The notes under the pieces were generated by a model, which was not told where the DNA came from, did not search any database, and worked only from the letters and a program-made list of their open reading frames with translations. A DNA stretch of 9,862 nt, taken from positions 1-9,862 of the forward strand of contig CAAFEV010000192.1 of the NCBI GenBank assembly GCA_900762005.1. The letters are read 5' to 3'. The position numbers and the translations under genes were made by a program. This DNA is from an uncultured Oscillospiraceae bacterium (lineage in GTDB: Bacteria > Bacillota > Clostridia > Oscillospirales > Oscillospiraceae). Positions 1 to 5,375 of this stretch are shown in pieces. The number at the start of each line of letters is the position of its first letter. Position 1 is the stretch's first letter.

Positions 1-134
1 GGGGACGGGGGTGATGCCGGCTGCGGCGGAGGTGTTGTCGGGTGCGCGGCGGCAGACGGCTTGGGGGCGGCGGGAGCGGGAACCGTGCGGCGTGTGAACT
101 GCCCGTTGCCGTCGCTCTGATAACGGTGATACAC
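1..134 (-). CDS. Uncharacterised proline/alanine-rich protein, N-terminal part
   Basis: The 44 codons in the window run from a GTG at 134-132 and leave the window at base 1. GTG is chosen because it directly follows the TAG stop (137-135) of the gene upstream and has a G-rich SD (AAGGGGGG) about seven bases before it. The N-terminus, MYHRYQSDGNGQF, is polar. After about residue 17 it becomes a low-complexity stretch of Pro, Ala, Thr and Ser, probably a disordered linker to a domain outside the window. No family is recognised. It is the third gene of a minus-strand set whose members all have short conserved-looking ends and Pro/Ala-rich linkers. That the frame is coding is likely from spacing and RBS; the function is unknown. 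Confidence 0.6.
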   Translation of the reverse strand, partial: MYHRYQSDGNGQFTRRTVPAPAAPKPSAAAHPTTPPPQPASPPS

Positions 135-551
135 CTATTTGCCCCCCTTCGTGTCCAAAGTGCCGTAATTTTTCATCGCAAAGCCCGCCAGACGCGACAG
201 CTTTGACATTTGCAGAGCGCGGTCGAGCTTTTCGCGCTTTTCCGGCGCGAGATAGGGCTTGAGTGCGCAGAATAACGCCTCCTGCTTGCCGTCGGTCTGC
301 TGCGCCTGCTGCAGCAGACGCATCATCGACTGCATCATTTGCATATCCGGCATCTCCGGCATCTCCGCTATCTCCGGCGGTTTCCGGAACGGCGCAGGCG
401 GTTTCGCAGAGGCGGCGCGCGGCTTTTCCGGCGGGGAAGCCTCCGGCGGCTGCAAGCCGAGCGACTGCGCCAACGAGAGAATCTGCGCCATTGCATCAGG
501 GTCGTTGAGAAGCTGTCCGAGGGTTCCCTCCGCTCCGTCCGTAATCGTCAC
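135..551 (-). CDS. Hypothetical protein, Met/Pro-rich linker between two helical segments
   Basis: 138 residues from a GTG start at 551-549, which directly abuts the TAG stop of the gene upstream (554-552). Residues 1-34 (including LLNDPDAMAQILSLAQSLGL) look helical and resemble the N-terminus of small hypothetical proteins I associate with Oscillospiraceae. Residues about 35-68 are Pro/Ala/Glu/Met-rich and contain an EMP-type repeat. Residues 69-130 are again helical (QMMQSMMRLLQQAQQ, then a Lys/Arg-rich amphipathic stretch ending GFAMKNYGTLDTKGGK). There are no membrane segments, signal peptide or catalytic motif. The SD before GTG is weak (AAGAAGAAGTAG), which suggests translation is coupled to the gene before. 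The coding call is fairly sure; the function is not known. Confidence 0.75.
   Translation of the reverse strand: MTITDGAEGTLGQLLNDPDAMAQILSLAQSLGLQPPEASPPEKPRAASAKPPAPFRKPPEIAEMPEMPDMQMMQSMMRLLQQAQQTDGKQEALFCALKPYLAPEKREKLDRALQMSKLSRLAGFAMKNYGTLDTKGGK
342..377. repeat. Four tandem 9-bp units in the Met/Pro-rich linker
   Basis: Units at 342-350, 351-359, 360-368 and 369-377 follow the pattern YATMTCCGS (CATATCCGG, CATCTCCGG twice with a last-base change, TATCTCCGG). On the minus strand they encode three-residue steps of the form acidic-Met-Pro (EIA, EMP, EMP, DMQ region). The unit is in frame, so slippage changes only linker length. Confidence 0.8.
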
Positions 552-788
552 CTACTTCTTCTTATCAATTTTTTGCAGCAATGCCGCCGCCTCCGGATTA
601 TCCAAAAGGGGCTTCAGCCGCTCCTGCGCGGCAGCGGTGTCACCGCGCTGCACTGCGGCCGCCGCCTCCTGTAACGCCGTTCGGTCACCGGAAAGCAGGG
701 TGAAGAGCTGCTTTCCCTCCTTCGAGGCCAGCACCCGCCGCAACGCCTGTATGTCCAACGATTTATTTTCGGAATTCTGTTCGGAAAT
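552..788 (-). CDS. Small helical hypothetical protein with probable ATT start
   Basis: The frame is open upstream of any ATG. The first usual start in frame is TTG at 758-756, which has no SD. Ten codons further upstream an ATT (788-786) lies five bases after GAAAGGGGGTG, a near-perfect match to the 16S rRNA complement. Starting there gives 78 residues beginning MSEQNSENKSLDIQALRRV, a normal-looking N-terminus. The protein is all-helical, Ala/Leu/Gln-rich and ends in KIDKKK, with no signal peptide or TM segment. A GTG at 796-794 lies in another frame and inside the SD. This is the first gene of the minus-strand trio, facing the metallophosphoesterase gene. The family is unrecognised; the coding call is good and the start is inferred from spacing. 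Confidence 0.7.
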   Translation of the reverse strand: MSEQNSENKSLDIQALRRVLASKEGKQLFTLLSGDRTALQEAAAAVQRGDTAAAQERLKPLLDNPEAAALLQKIDKKK

Positions 789-789
789 A

Positions 790-819
790 TTGCCACCCCC
801 TTTCGGTTTATGTTATAAT
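790..819 (+). promoter_or_regulatory. Extended -10 promoter for metallophosphoesterase-coaX
   Basis: TATAAT at 814-819 is a perfect -10 and is preceded by TG at 811-812, giving an extended -10. A TTGCCA at 790-795 is a plausible -35 at 18 bases spacing. Transcription would start near 826, about 50 bases before the ATG at 878. The -35 region overlaps the SD of the divergent minus-strand gene, so the two units share this short intergenic region. Confidence 0.6.
794..804 (-). promoter_or_regulatory. Near-perfect Shine-Dalgarno that decides an ATT start
   Basis: On the minus strand the 11 bases read GAAAGGGGGTG, matching the ideal GAAAGGAGGTG at 10 of 11 positions. Five bases (GCAAT) separate it from ATT at 788. 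The TTG at 758 is over 30 bases away, too far to be served by this site. Confidence 0.7.
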
Positions 820-877
820 ACGGCTACGGCTTTCGTTATAGTATGATATATGCAGAATGCGGAAACGAGGTGACAGG

Positions 878-1360
878 ATGAAGCTGCTGATTTTCTCCGA
901 CTCGCACGGAGAGCTTTTGCCGATGCGCGATGCAATCCGCCGGGAACGGCCGGATGCCGTTTTGCATTTAGGCGACCATGCCGGTGATGCTTTCACCCTT
1001 TCGCAGGAGTTTTATGACCTGCCGATTGCCTATGTGCGCGGAAACTGTGACCGTGATTTTCCGCCCTGTGCCGAAACCTATGAGCGAACCTTGGAGGGTG
1101 TGAGGATTTTTGCCGCGCACGGGCACCGATTCGGTGTAAAATATGACAGGCTGCGCTTTTCCTTGGCGGCACAGGAGCGCGGCGCGACGCTCGCGCTTTA
1201 CGGGCACACCCACTGCCCCGACTGCACGCAGCAAGAGGGGCTGTGGCTTCTCAATCCCGGTGCCTGCGGCGGCCGCACCCCCACCTACGGCGTCGCCCTG
1301 CTCACAAACGGCACACTGCACTGCGCCGTTAAAGAAGTTTATTCGGAGGAATGGTCATGA
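878..1360 (+). CDS. YfcE/MJ0936-type metallophosphoesterase
   Basis: 160 residues from ATG 878, chosen over ATG 857 because GAGGTG ends six bases upstream and the protein then opens with the family signature MKLLIFSDSHG. Calcineurin-like metal-binding motifs appear in order: D8-x-H10, GD at 32-33, GNCD at 55-58 (N56), H81/H83 in AAHGH, and GHTH at 109-112, followed by LNPG. The size matches small YfcE-family phosphodiesterases, which bind two metal ions and cleave phosphodiester model substrates; the physiological substrate is uncertain. It is cytoplasmic, with no signal peptide. The TGA stop overlaps the coaX ATG as ATGA, so the two are translationally coupled. The family is certain; the substrate is not. 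Confidence 0.9.
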   Translation: MKLLIFSDSHGELLPMRDAIRRERPDAVLHLGDHAGDAFTLSQEFYDLPIAYVRGNCDRDFPPCAETYERTLEGVRIFAAHGHRFGVKYDRLRFSLAAQERGATLALYGHTHCPDCTQQEGLWLLNPGACGGRTPTYGVALLTNGTLHCAVKEVYSEEWS

Positions 1361-2124
1361 TTTTAGCAGTGGATATCGGCAACACCAACATCGTTCTCGG
1401 CGGTCTGGAGGACGGGCGCATCCGCTTTGAAGCGCGGATGGCAACGGACCTGATTAAGACCTCCGACCAATATTGCGCTGAGCTGAAAAACATCCTCGCA
1501 CTCTTTGAGGTCGCACCGCAGAATATTGACGGCAGTATCGTCTCGTCGGTTGTGCCGCCGGTGCTGAACTCCTTCCGCACCGCCCTGCGCAAGCTCACGG
1601 GTCATAGCTGCCTCGTCGTCGGTCCCGGCATCCGCACGGGGCTGAACATCCGTATGGAAAATACCACCGAAATCGGCAGCGATTTGATTGTTGCCGCCGT
1701 TGCCGCGATTGCCGATTACGGCGCACCGCTCCTGCTGGTGGACATGGGCACCGCCACTACCATCTCCGTCATCGATGCCGACAGTACCTTTATCGGCGGC
1801 TGCATCTGCCCCGGTGTCAAAATCTCTATGGACGCCCTGACCGGAAAAACCGCGATGCTGCCCGGTATCAGTCTGGACGCGCCGCAGCGTGCCATCGGCA
1901 AAAATACCCGTGAGAGCATGCGCAGCGGTATCATGTTCGGCGCGGCGGCAATGCTGGACGGTCTGCTCGAGCGTATGGAGCAGGAGCTTGGCTGCAACGC
2001 GACCGCCGTCGCTACGGGTGGTATTGCGAAATTCGTCGTTCCGCTGTGCAAGCACAGCATTCAATATGACCGCAACCTCATGCTGCGCGGGCTGAATCTG
2101 CTTTATCAGCGCAATGTGAAATAA
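1357..2124 (+). CDS. coaX: Type III pantothenate kinase
   Basis: Phosphorylates pantothenate with ATP, the first step of coenzyme A synthesis; the type III enzyme belongs to the ASKHA fold and is insensitive to CoA feedback. The protein is 255 residues, a usual length. Visible motifs: D6-I-G-N-T10 (phosphate loop), GPGIRTG at 89-95, GSDL at 107-110 with the catalytic-type Asp109 (the family is usually GADR or GADL), VDMGTATT at 128-135, CPGVKISMDAL around 151-161, and TGGIAKF at 220-226. ATG 1357 is chosen over ATG 1351 because the SD GGAGG (1345-1349) is seven bases from 1357 but adjacent to 1351. It overlaps the metallophosphoesterase stop by ATGA. Confidence 0.95.
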   Translation: MILAVDIGNTNIVLGGLEDGRIRFEARMATDLIKTSDQYCAELKNILALFEVAPQNIDGSIVSSVVPPVLNSFRTALRKLTGHSCLVVGPGIRTGLNIRMENTTEIGSDLIVAAVAAIADYGAPLLLVDMGTATTISVIDADSTFIGGCICPGVKISMDALTGKTAMLPGISLDAPQRAIGKNTRESMRSGIMFGAAAMLDGLLERMEQELGCNATAVATGGIAKFVVPLCKHSIQYDRNLMLRGLNLLYQRNVK

Positions 2125-2171
2125 AAGGAAATGCACCGCCGCGCCGCAGCTGTTGCAATTTTTCTTCGATA

Positions 2172-2197
2172 ATTGTTACTTTTTTGTAATAATTTTT
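2172..2197 (+). terminator. AT-rich hairpin with T-run after coaX
   Basis: ATTGTTAC (2172-2179) pairs with GTAATAAT (2186-2193) over eight bases, one of them G-U, around a T6 loop. A run of five T (2193-2197) follows. The stem is weak for an intrinsic terminator, but it lies about 50 bases after the coaX stop and before the next promoter. Confidence 0.45.
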
Positions 2198-2229
2198 CGC
2201 GATATGTACAGTTACGTGATGTGTCCCCC

Positions 2230-2258
2230 TTGACGAATGTCGAAATCTCTGCTAAACT
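2230..2258 (+). promoter_or_regulatory. Sigma-A-like promoter for the SLH lysozyme gene
   Basis: TTGACG (2230-2235) and TAAACT (2253-2258) are separated by exactly 17 bases. Transcription would start near 2265, giving an untranslated leader of about 160 nt before ATG 2428. A second TTGACA at 2263-2268 has no -10 at a usable distance. Confidence 0.6.
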
Positions 2259-2280
2259 GTGTTTGACATAATATCGTCCG

Positions 2281-2346
2281 AGGTGAACGCCGGAAGCAAT
2301 TTCGGGCTTTCGGCGTGAACTTGGTTCTCTTGCCGCAGACGCGGCA
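2281..2346 (+). ncRNA. Structured 5' leader: two hairpins, possible aptamer
   Basis: The first helix pairs 2281-2297 with 2306-2322. Ten inner pairs (CGCCGGAAGC with GCTTTCGGCG, one G-U) and the A-U pair just outside (2287-2316) close an eight-base loop. Further out, a GTGAAC on each strand brings G2285/A2286 opposite A2318/G2317 as tandem G-A mismatches, flanked by Watson-Crick pairs. The second hairpin is TGCCGC (2331-2336), loop AGAC, GCGGCA (2341-2346). The following CAGCCGAAGCC faintly recalls the 3' core of the c-di-AMP (ydaO) riboswitch, but the other ydaO elements are missing. I also could not match the cobalamin, c-di-GMP, TPP or SAM cores. The structure is seen directly; ligand binding is only a possibility. 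Confidence 0.45.
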
Positions 2347-2364
2347 GCCGAAGCCATGCGCACT

Positions 2365-2422
2365 ATGACCACTTCCTTTTGTGGTCATTTTGTGCCTTGA
2401 AACGAAACGAAAGGAATGGTCA
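2365..2422 (+). promoter_or_regulatory. Mutually exclusive hairpins controlling the RBS
   Basis: ATGACCAC (2365-2372) can pair with GTGGTCAT (2381-2388), leaving loop TTCCTTTT, followed by a short T run. The same 5' arm plus loop can instead pair with the RBS: TGACCA (2366-2371) with TGGTCA (2417-2422), and TTCCTTT (2373-2379) with AAAGGAA (2410-2416). That is 13 base pairs with one bulged C at 2372. The second fold covers the whole SD of the gene starting at 2428; the first frees it. This is the layout of a translational switch. Confidence 0.5.
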
Positions 2423-2427
2423 CAGCT

Positions 2428-4698
2428 ATGAAACGCACTCTTCTCAGCCTGCTTCTGCTCATGTGTCTGCTCACCGGGCTTGTGCTGCCTGCCTACGCAA
2501 CGCAGGAGCCGGTGCAGCCGGAGATTACCGAGCCGGCGCAGGAGCCTTACATAGAGGAAACGCAGACACCTGCCCAACCTGAGGAGCCTGCCGTAACGGA
2601 GGAGCCAGCAGCCGTGCAGGAGCCTGTGGTTACAGACGAGCCTCTGATTGCGGAGGAGCCTGTGGTTACAGATGAGCCTCTGATTGCGGAAGAGCCTGCC
2701 TCCGAACAGCGTGCGCCGCAGACGTTCGCCATCAGCGAACAGGGCCGCGCTTTCCTTAACACATTACCACCCGCTTGGAATTGCAATATCGCCACGGCGG
2801 AAACCTATGTCAACAGCTTTATTTCCCGCACAGGCATTACACTCAAGCAGCAGCAATTCGATGCCCTGGCGGATATCGCACTTGCCTACGGCAATATCTT
2901 TACCGAGAGCTACTCTTGGTGGCGCGTCATGGTGAACGGCAGCTACAACGACGCGCAGCTTGCCACGAGCTTTTGCGCGTGGGTCAAGGGCAACGACGGC
3001 GGCATCGACGACGATCGTCTGGAACGCCGCCTGCGCGAGGTCAAGCTCTTTCTCTACGGCAGCTATGACGGCAACTGCTCCGTCACCTTCCGCTATGTGA
3101 AATTCTTTCCCAACGGCGGCACCCTTAACGACAACTCCGTCCTGTGCTATACCACGCAGCAGGCTTACGGCTCCCTGCCGACCGCCGCGCTGAACGGGAA
3201 ATTTTTCGCCGGATGGTACTACACCGACGGCAGCGGCACGCATTTGGTGAATAGTGACCTTGTGACAACGCATCGGGCGGTTTATGCCCGCTGGTCGGAC
3301 ACCGAGGTTGCCGCTCCGAACGGCGACGGATCCGGCGGCGGAACTGACCGTCCGCCTGCACCGACGCTGAAAATGTCCGAGCAGGGCGTGCAGTTCATCA
3401 AGGATCACGAGGGCTTTGTGAAATTCGCCATGTGGGACGTCAGCCAGTACAGCATCGGCTACGGCAGCCGCTGCGAAAAGGACGAGTTCCCCAACGGCAT
3501 CACCGAGGAGGAGGCGGATTACCGCCTGCGCTTCATGCTCGCCGACTTTGAAAAGGTCGTTGACAAGCTTCTGGAAAAGGGTACCGTGGTGCATACCCAG
3601 GCGCAGTATGACGCGATTCTGAGCTTCACCTACAACCTCGGCCAGCAGTGGATGAAGAGCAACTATCTGGTTTATCAGTACTTCCTCTTCGGCGGCTGCT
3701 CTGAGCTGGAGCTGCTCAACACAATGGGTAGCTGGCTCAGCCCGATTGTCAGCCTGACCAACGGTCTTGCCCGCCGCCGCATGGACGAGGCAAATCTCTA
3801 CTTTAACGGCGATTATACACAGGGCACCAAGCGGTATGTTCGTCTGGTCTTTGACGCCAACGGCGGCACCTGCGGCGATAAAGCACTGACCTACCGCTAC
3901 TATCTGAGCGGCACGAGAACCGCCGACCTGCCCACGCCGGTCTATGAGGGCTACGCCTTCCTTGGCTGGTATAGTGAGAAATCCGGCGGTGCACAATATA
4001 CCATTGAAAACACCACACCGAGCGGCGGCAACACCACGCTCTATGCCCACTGGGAAAAGAGCACCACGCCGGTTGACCCGCCGGTTGACCCGCCGGTTGA
4101 CCCGCCGGTTGACCCGCCGGTTGATCCACCGGTTGACCCGCCCGTCGAGCCGAGCTTTACGGATGTTCCGAAGGATGCATGGTACGCCTCCTATGTTACT
4201 GAGGCTGTAAAGGCCGGACTGTTCAGCGGTGTCAGCACGACGCTCTTTGCGCCGAACGACTCCACAACCAGAGCCATGCTGGTTACCGTGCTCTGGCGTG
4301 CCGCCGGTTCTCCGAAGTGCGAGACAGCTGCGCCCTTTACCGATGTGGCAGCGGGGAAATGGTACACCGAGGCAATTACCTGGGCATATGAGCAGAAGAT
4401 TGTCAACGGTATGAGCCAGACAGTATTCGGCGTGGACGGGTGCATTACCCGCGAACAGCTGACCACCATGCTCTACCGCTTCGCCGAGTGGAAACAGCTC
4501 GACGCGACTCCACGGGCGGATATTATGAGCTTTACCGACCGCGAGCAAATTGCACAGTACGCGCTTGAGCCGATGCAATGGGCGGTCGCCTGCGGCATCC
4601 TCGGCGGCTCGGACGGTAAGCTCGACCCGAAGGGCAACGCCACCCGCGCCCAATGCGCAAAAATGGTGCTGGTCTTTGCGGAAAACGAGGCAGCCTGA
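2428..4698 (+). CDS. Secreted SLH-anchored lysozyme-like protein (double GH24)
   Basis: 756 residues. Order: signal peptide 1-24 (MKRTLLSLLLLMCLLTG... ending AYA); Glu/Pro/Val-rich linker about 25-98; a GH24-like unit about 100-205; a Listeria-Bacteroides repeat about 219-289; a full GH24 lysozyme unit about 314-462; a second Listeria-Bacteroides repeat about 468-542; PVDP repeats 548-575; three SLH motifs from about 577, 635 and 700 (TRAM, TREQ and TRAQ in the usual TRAE position). In the second GH24 unit E328, D337 and S342 match the Glu-Asp-Thr catalytic set, with Ser for Thr, and TYNLG and GLARRR are present. The first unit lacks the Glu part. It should be exported, bind cell-wall polymer through SLH and cut peptidoglycan. 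ATG 2428 is preferred to ATG 2416, which touches the SD (AAAGGA, 2410-2415). Confidence 0.88.
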   Translation: MKRTLLSLLLLMCLLTGLVLPAYATQEPVQPEITEPAQEPYIEETQTPAQPEEPAVTEEPAAVQEPVVTDEPLIAEEPVVTDEPLIAEEPASEQRAPQTFAISEQGRAFLNTLPPAWNCNIATAETYVNSFISRTGITLKQQQFDALADIALAYGNIFTESYSWWRVMVNGSYNDAQLATSFCAWVKGNDGGIDDDRLERRLREVKLFLYGSYDGNCSVTFRYVKFFPNGGTLNDNSVLCYTTQQAYGSLPTAALNGKFFAGWYYTDGSGTHLVNSDLVTTHRAVYARWSDTEVAAPNGDGSGGGTDRPPAPTLKMSEQGVQFIKDHEGFVKFAMWDVSQYSIGYGSRCEKDEFPNGITEEEADYRLRFMLADFEKVVDKLLEKGTVVHTQAQYDAILSFTYNLGQQWMKSNYLVYQYFLFGGCSELELLNTMGSWLSPIVSLTNGLARRRMDEANLYFNGDYTQGTKRYVRLVFDANGGTCGDKALTYRYYLSGTRTADLPTPVYEGYAFLGWYSEKSGGAQYTIENTTPSGGNTTLYAHWEKSTTPVDPPVDPPVDPPVDPPVDPPVDPPVEPSFTDVPKDAWYASYVTEAVKAGLFSGVSTTLFAPNDSTTRAMLVTVLWRAAGSPKCETAAPFTDVAAGKWYTEAITWAYEQKIVNGMSQTVFGVDGCITREQLTTMLYRFAEWKQLDATPRADIMSFTDREQIAQYALEPMQWAVACGILGGSDGKLDPKGNATRAQCAKMVLVFAENEAA
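2620..2691 (+). repeat. Two 36-bp direct repeats in the Glu/Pro linker
   Basis: Units at 2620-2655 and 2656-2691 each encode EPVVTDEPLIAE. They differ at two bases, both silent. Shorter EEP-type imperfect copies precede them. The repeat is in frame, so copy-number change alters only spacer length. Confidence 0.9.
4069..4152 (+). repeat. Seven tandem 12-bp PVDP-coding units
   Basis: Units of CCGGTTGACCCG start at 4069 and continue every 12 bases. The first four and the sixth are identical, the fifth differs at two bases, and the seventh (4141-4152) codes PVEP. They form a stiff proline linker between the enzymatic part and the SLH anchor, and are prone to slippage. Confidence 0.95.
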
Positions 4699-4710
4699 CT
4701 TGAGTTTCAG

Positions 4711-4759
4711 CCGACCTGTCAAAAATTTTCTTGACATTTTTGGCAGGTCGGTAATTTTT
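4711..4759 (+). terminator. Long-stem terminator after the SLH gene
   Basis: Bases 4711-4726 pair with 4736-4751 over 16 positions, with a single G-U, around a nine-base loop. TAATTTTTG follows. It begins 13 bases after the stop codon. The loop and start of the 3' arm contain TTGACA (4731-4736), a consensus -35, so the site may also seed transcription of the next operon, whose ATG is only 20 bases further on. Confidence 0.85.
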
Positions 4760-4779
4760 GACCGACGGGAGCAGAGCAA

Positions 4780-5133
4780 ATGAACATTCAGATTTTCGGA
4801 AAAAAGAAGTGCTTCGACACAAAAAAAGCAGAGCGGTGGTTTGCCGAGCGGCGTATCCGCGTGCAAAACATCGATTTGCTGCGCTTCGGGCTGTCCAACG
4901 GCGAATTTGAAAGCGTTCTGCGCGCCGTCGGCGGTGCGGACAAGCTGATTGACTGGGAGCAAGGCTTGCCGGAAATTGACCTGCTGCGCTATACGGACGA
5001 TATCCGCGCCAAGGAGGATAAGCTCTTTGACCACCCGGAGCTGATGAAAACGCCGATTGTGCGCAACGGCAGGCAGGCGACTCTGGGCTATTGCCCGGAA
5101 ATTTGGATACAATGGCAGGAGGCGGAACAATGA
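4780..5133 (+). CDS. ArsC/Spx-family thioredoxin-fold protein
   Basis: 117 residues, the usual length of ArsC/Spx/YffB proteins. It opens MNIQIFGKKKC with Cys11 at the active-site position of the fold. Cys11 is followed by FDTKKAERWF, so the second Cys of the CxxC seen in Spx is replaced by Thr (CFDT). Later family features include LIDWEQGL, an acidic helix ending ELMKTPIVRNG (about residues 87-97) and GYCPEIW. Known members are arsenate reductases or RNA-polymerase-binding stress regulators. The window has no ars genes, so the role cannot be fixed. The SD GGGAG lies about 10 bases before ATG 4780. It is the first gene of a four-gene run and overlaps the next by ATGA. Confidence 0.85.
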   Translation: MNIQIFGKKKCFDTKKAERWFAERRIRVQNIDLLRFGLSNGEFESVLRAVGGADKLIDWEQGLPEIDLLRYTDDIRAKEDKLFDHPELMKTPIVRNGRQATLGYCPEIWIQWQEAEQ

Positions 5134-5375
5134 ATTTACGAATGGCAAAGCTGCTGAAAAACCTCTGTTATATTCTGGCGTGCGCGGCTGCTCTGACCGG
5201 TGTGGTCTTTGAGCGCAGTTCCCTGCGGCTGCTCTGTCTCGGTATTGCGCTGGCGTTGTTTGCGTTCGCGATTGCCGTTACGGCACTTGCCTACCGCTGC
5301 CCGCACTGCAAGCGCGTGCTGCCAAAGGGTGCCATCCCCGAAAAATGTCCGCATTGCGGGGAAGCCCTGCGATGA
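5130..5375 (+). CDS. Small two-TM zinc-ribbon membrane protein
   Basis: 81 residues from ATG 5130, with AGGAGG (5117-5122) seven bases before it and a four-base ATGA overlap with the ArsC-like gene. Two hydrophobic segments at about residues 12-27 and 33-54 form a membrane hairpin. A C-terminal cytoplasmic-type zinc ribbon has CPHC at 57-60 and CPHC at 73-76, with KRVLPKGAIPEK between. No enzyme motif is present. The role is unknown; such tails often bind protein or nucleic acid, but that is inference. Its stop overlaps the start of cca, again as ATGA. Confidence 0.85.
   Translation: MNLRMAKLLKNLCYILACAAALTGVVFERSSLRLLCLGIALALFAFAIAVTALAYRCPHCKRVLPKGAIPEKCPHCGEALR

Noticed and set aside
614..796. 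GTG-started minus frame reading MAIFPNRIPKINR
   Set aside because: The GTG is part of the SD itself, and the frame soon turns Arg/Ser/Pro-rich. The alternative frame gives a natural helical protein.
259..846. Plus-strand open frame of 195 codons over the minus-strand trio
   Set aside because: Ser/Cys/Arg-rich composition, no usable RBS, and it is antisense to genes with sensible protein sequence and stop-start junctions.
2265..2427. A confident c-di-AMP (ydaO) riboswitch call
   Set aside because: Only a short 3' element resembles it; the GGGGAACC and GGGGUGAAUC parts and a closing P1 helix are not found.
2416..2427. ATG 2416 as start of the SLH protein
   Set aside because: It directly touches the AAAGGA SD; ATG 2428 gives a classical signal peptide start (MKRTLLSLL).
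4069..4152. CRISPR-like array
   Set aside because: Units are contiguous 12-mers in frame coding PVDP with no spacers.
2764..5148. 794-codon minus-strand open frame across the SLH gene
   Set aside because: It is a mirror of a clearly coding plus-strand gene with identifiable domains; long antisense frames are common in GC-rich codon usage. It also crosses the terminator and two other genes.
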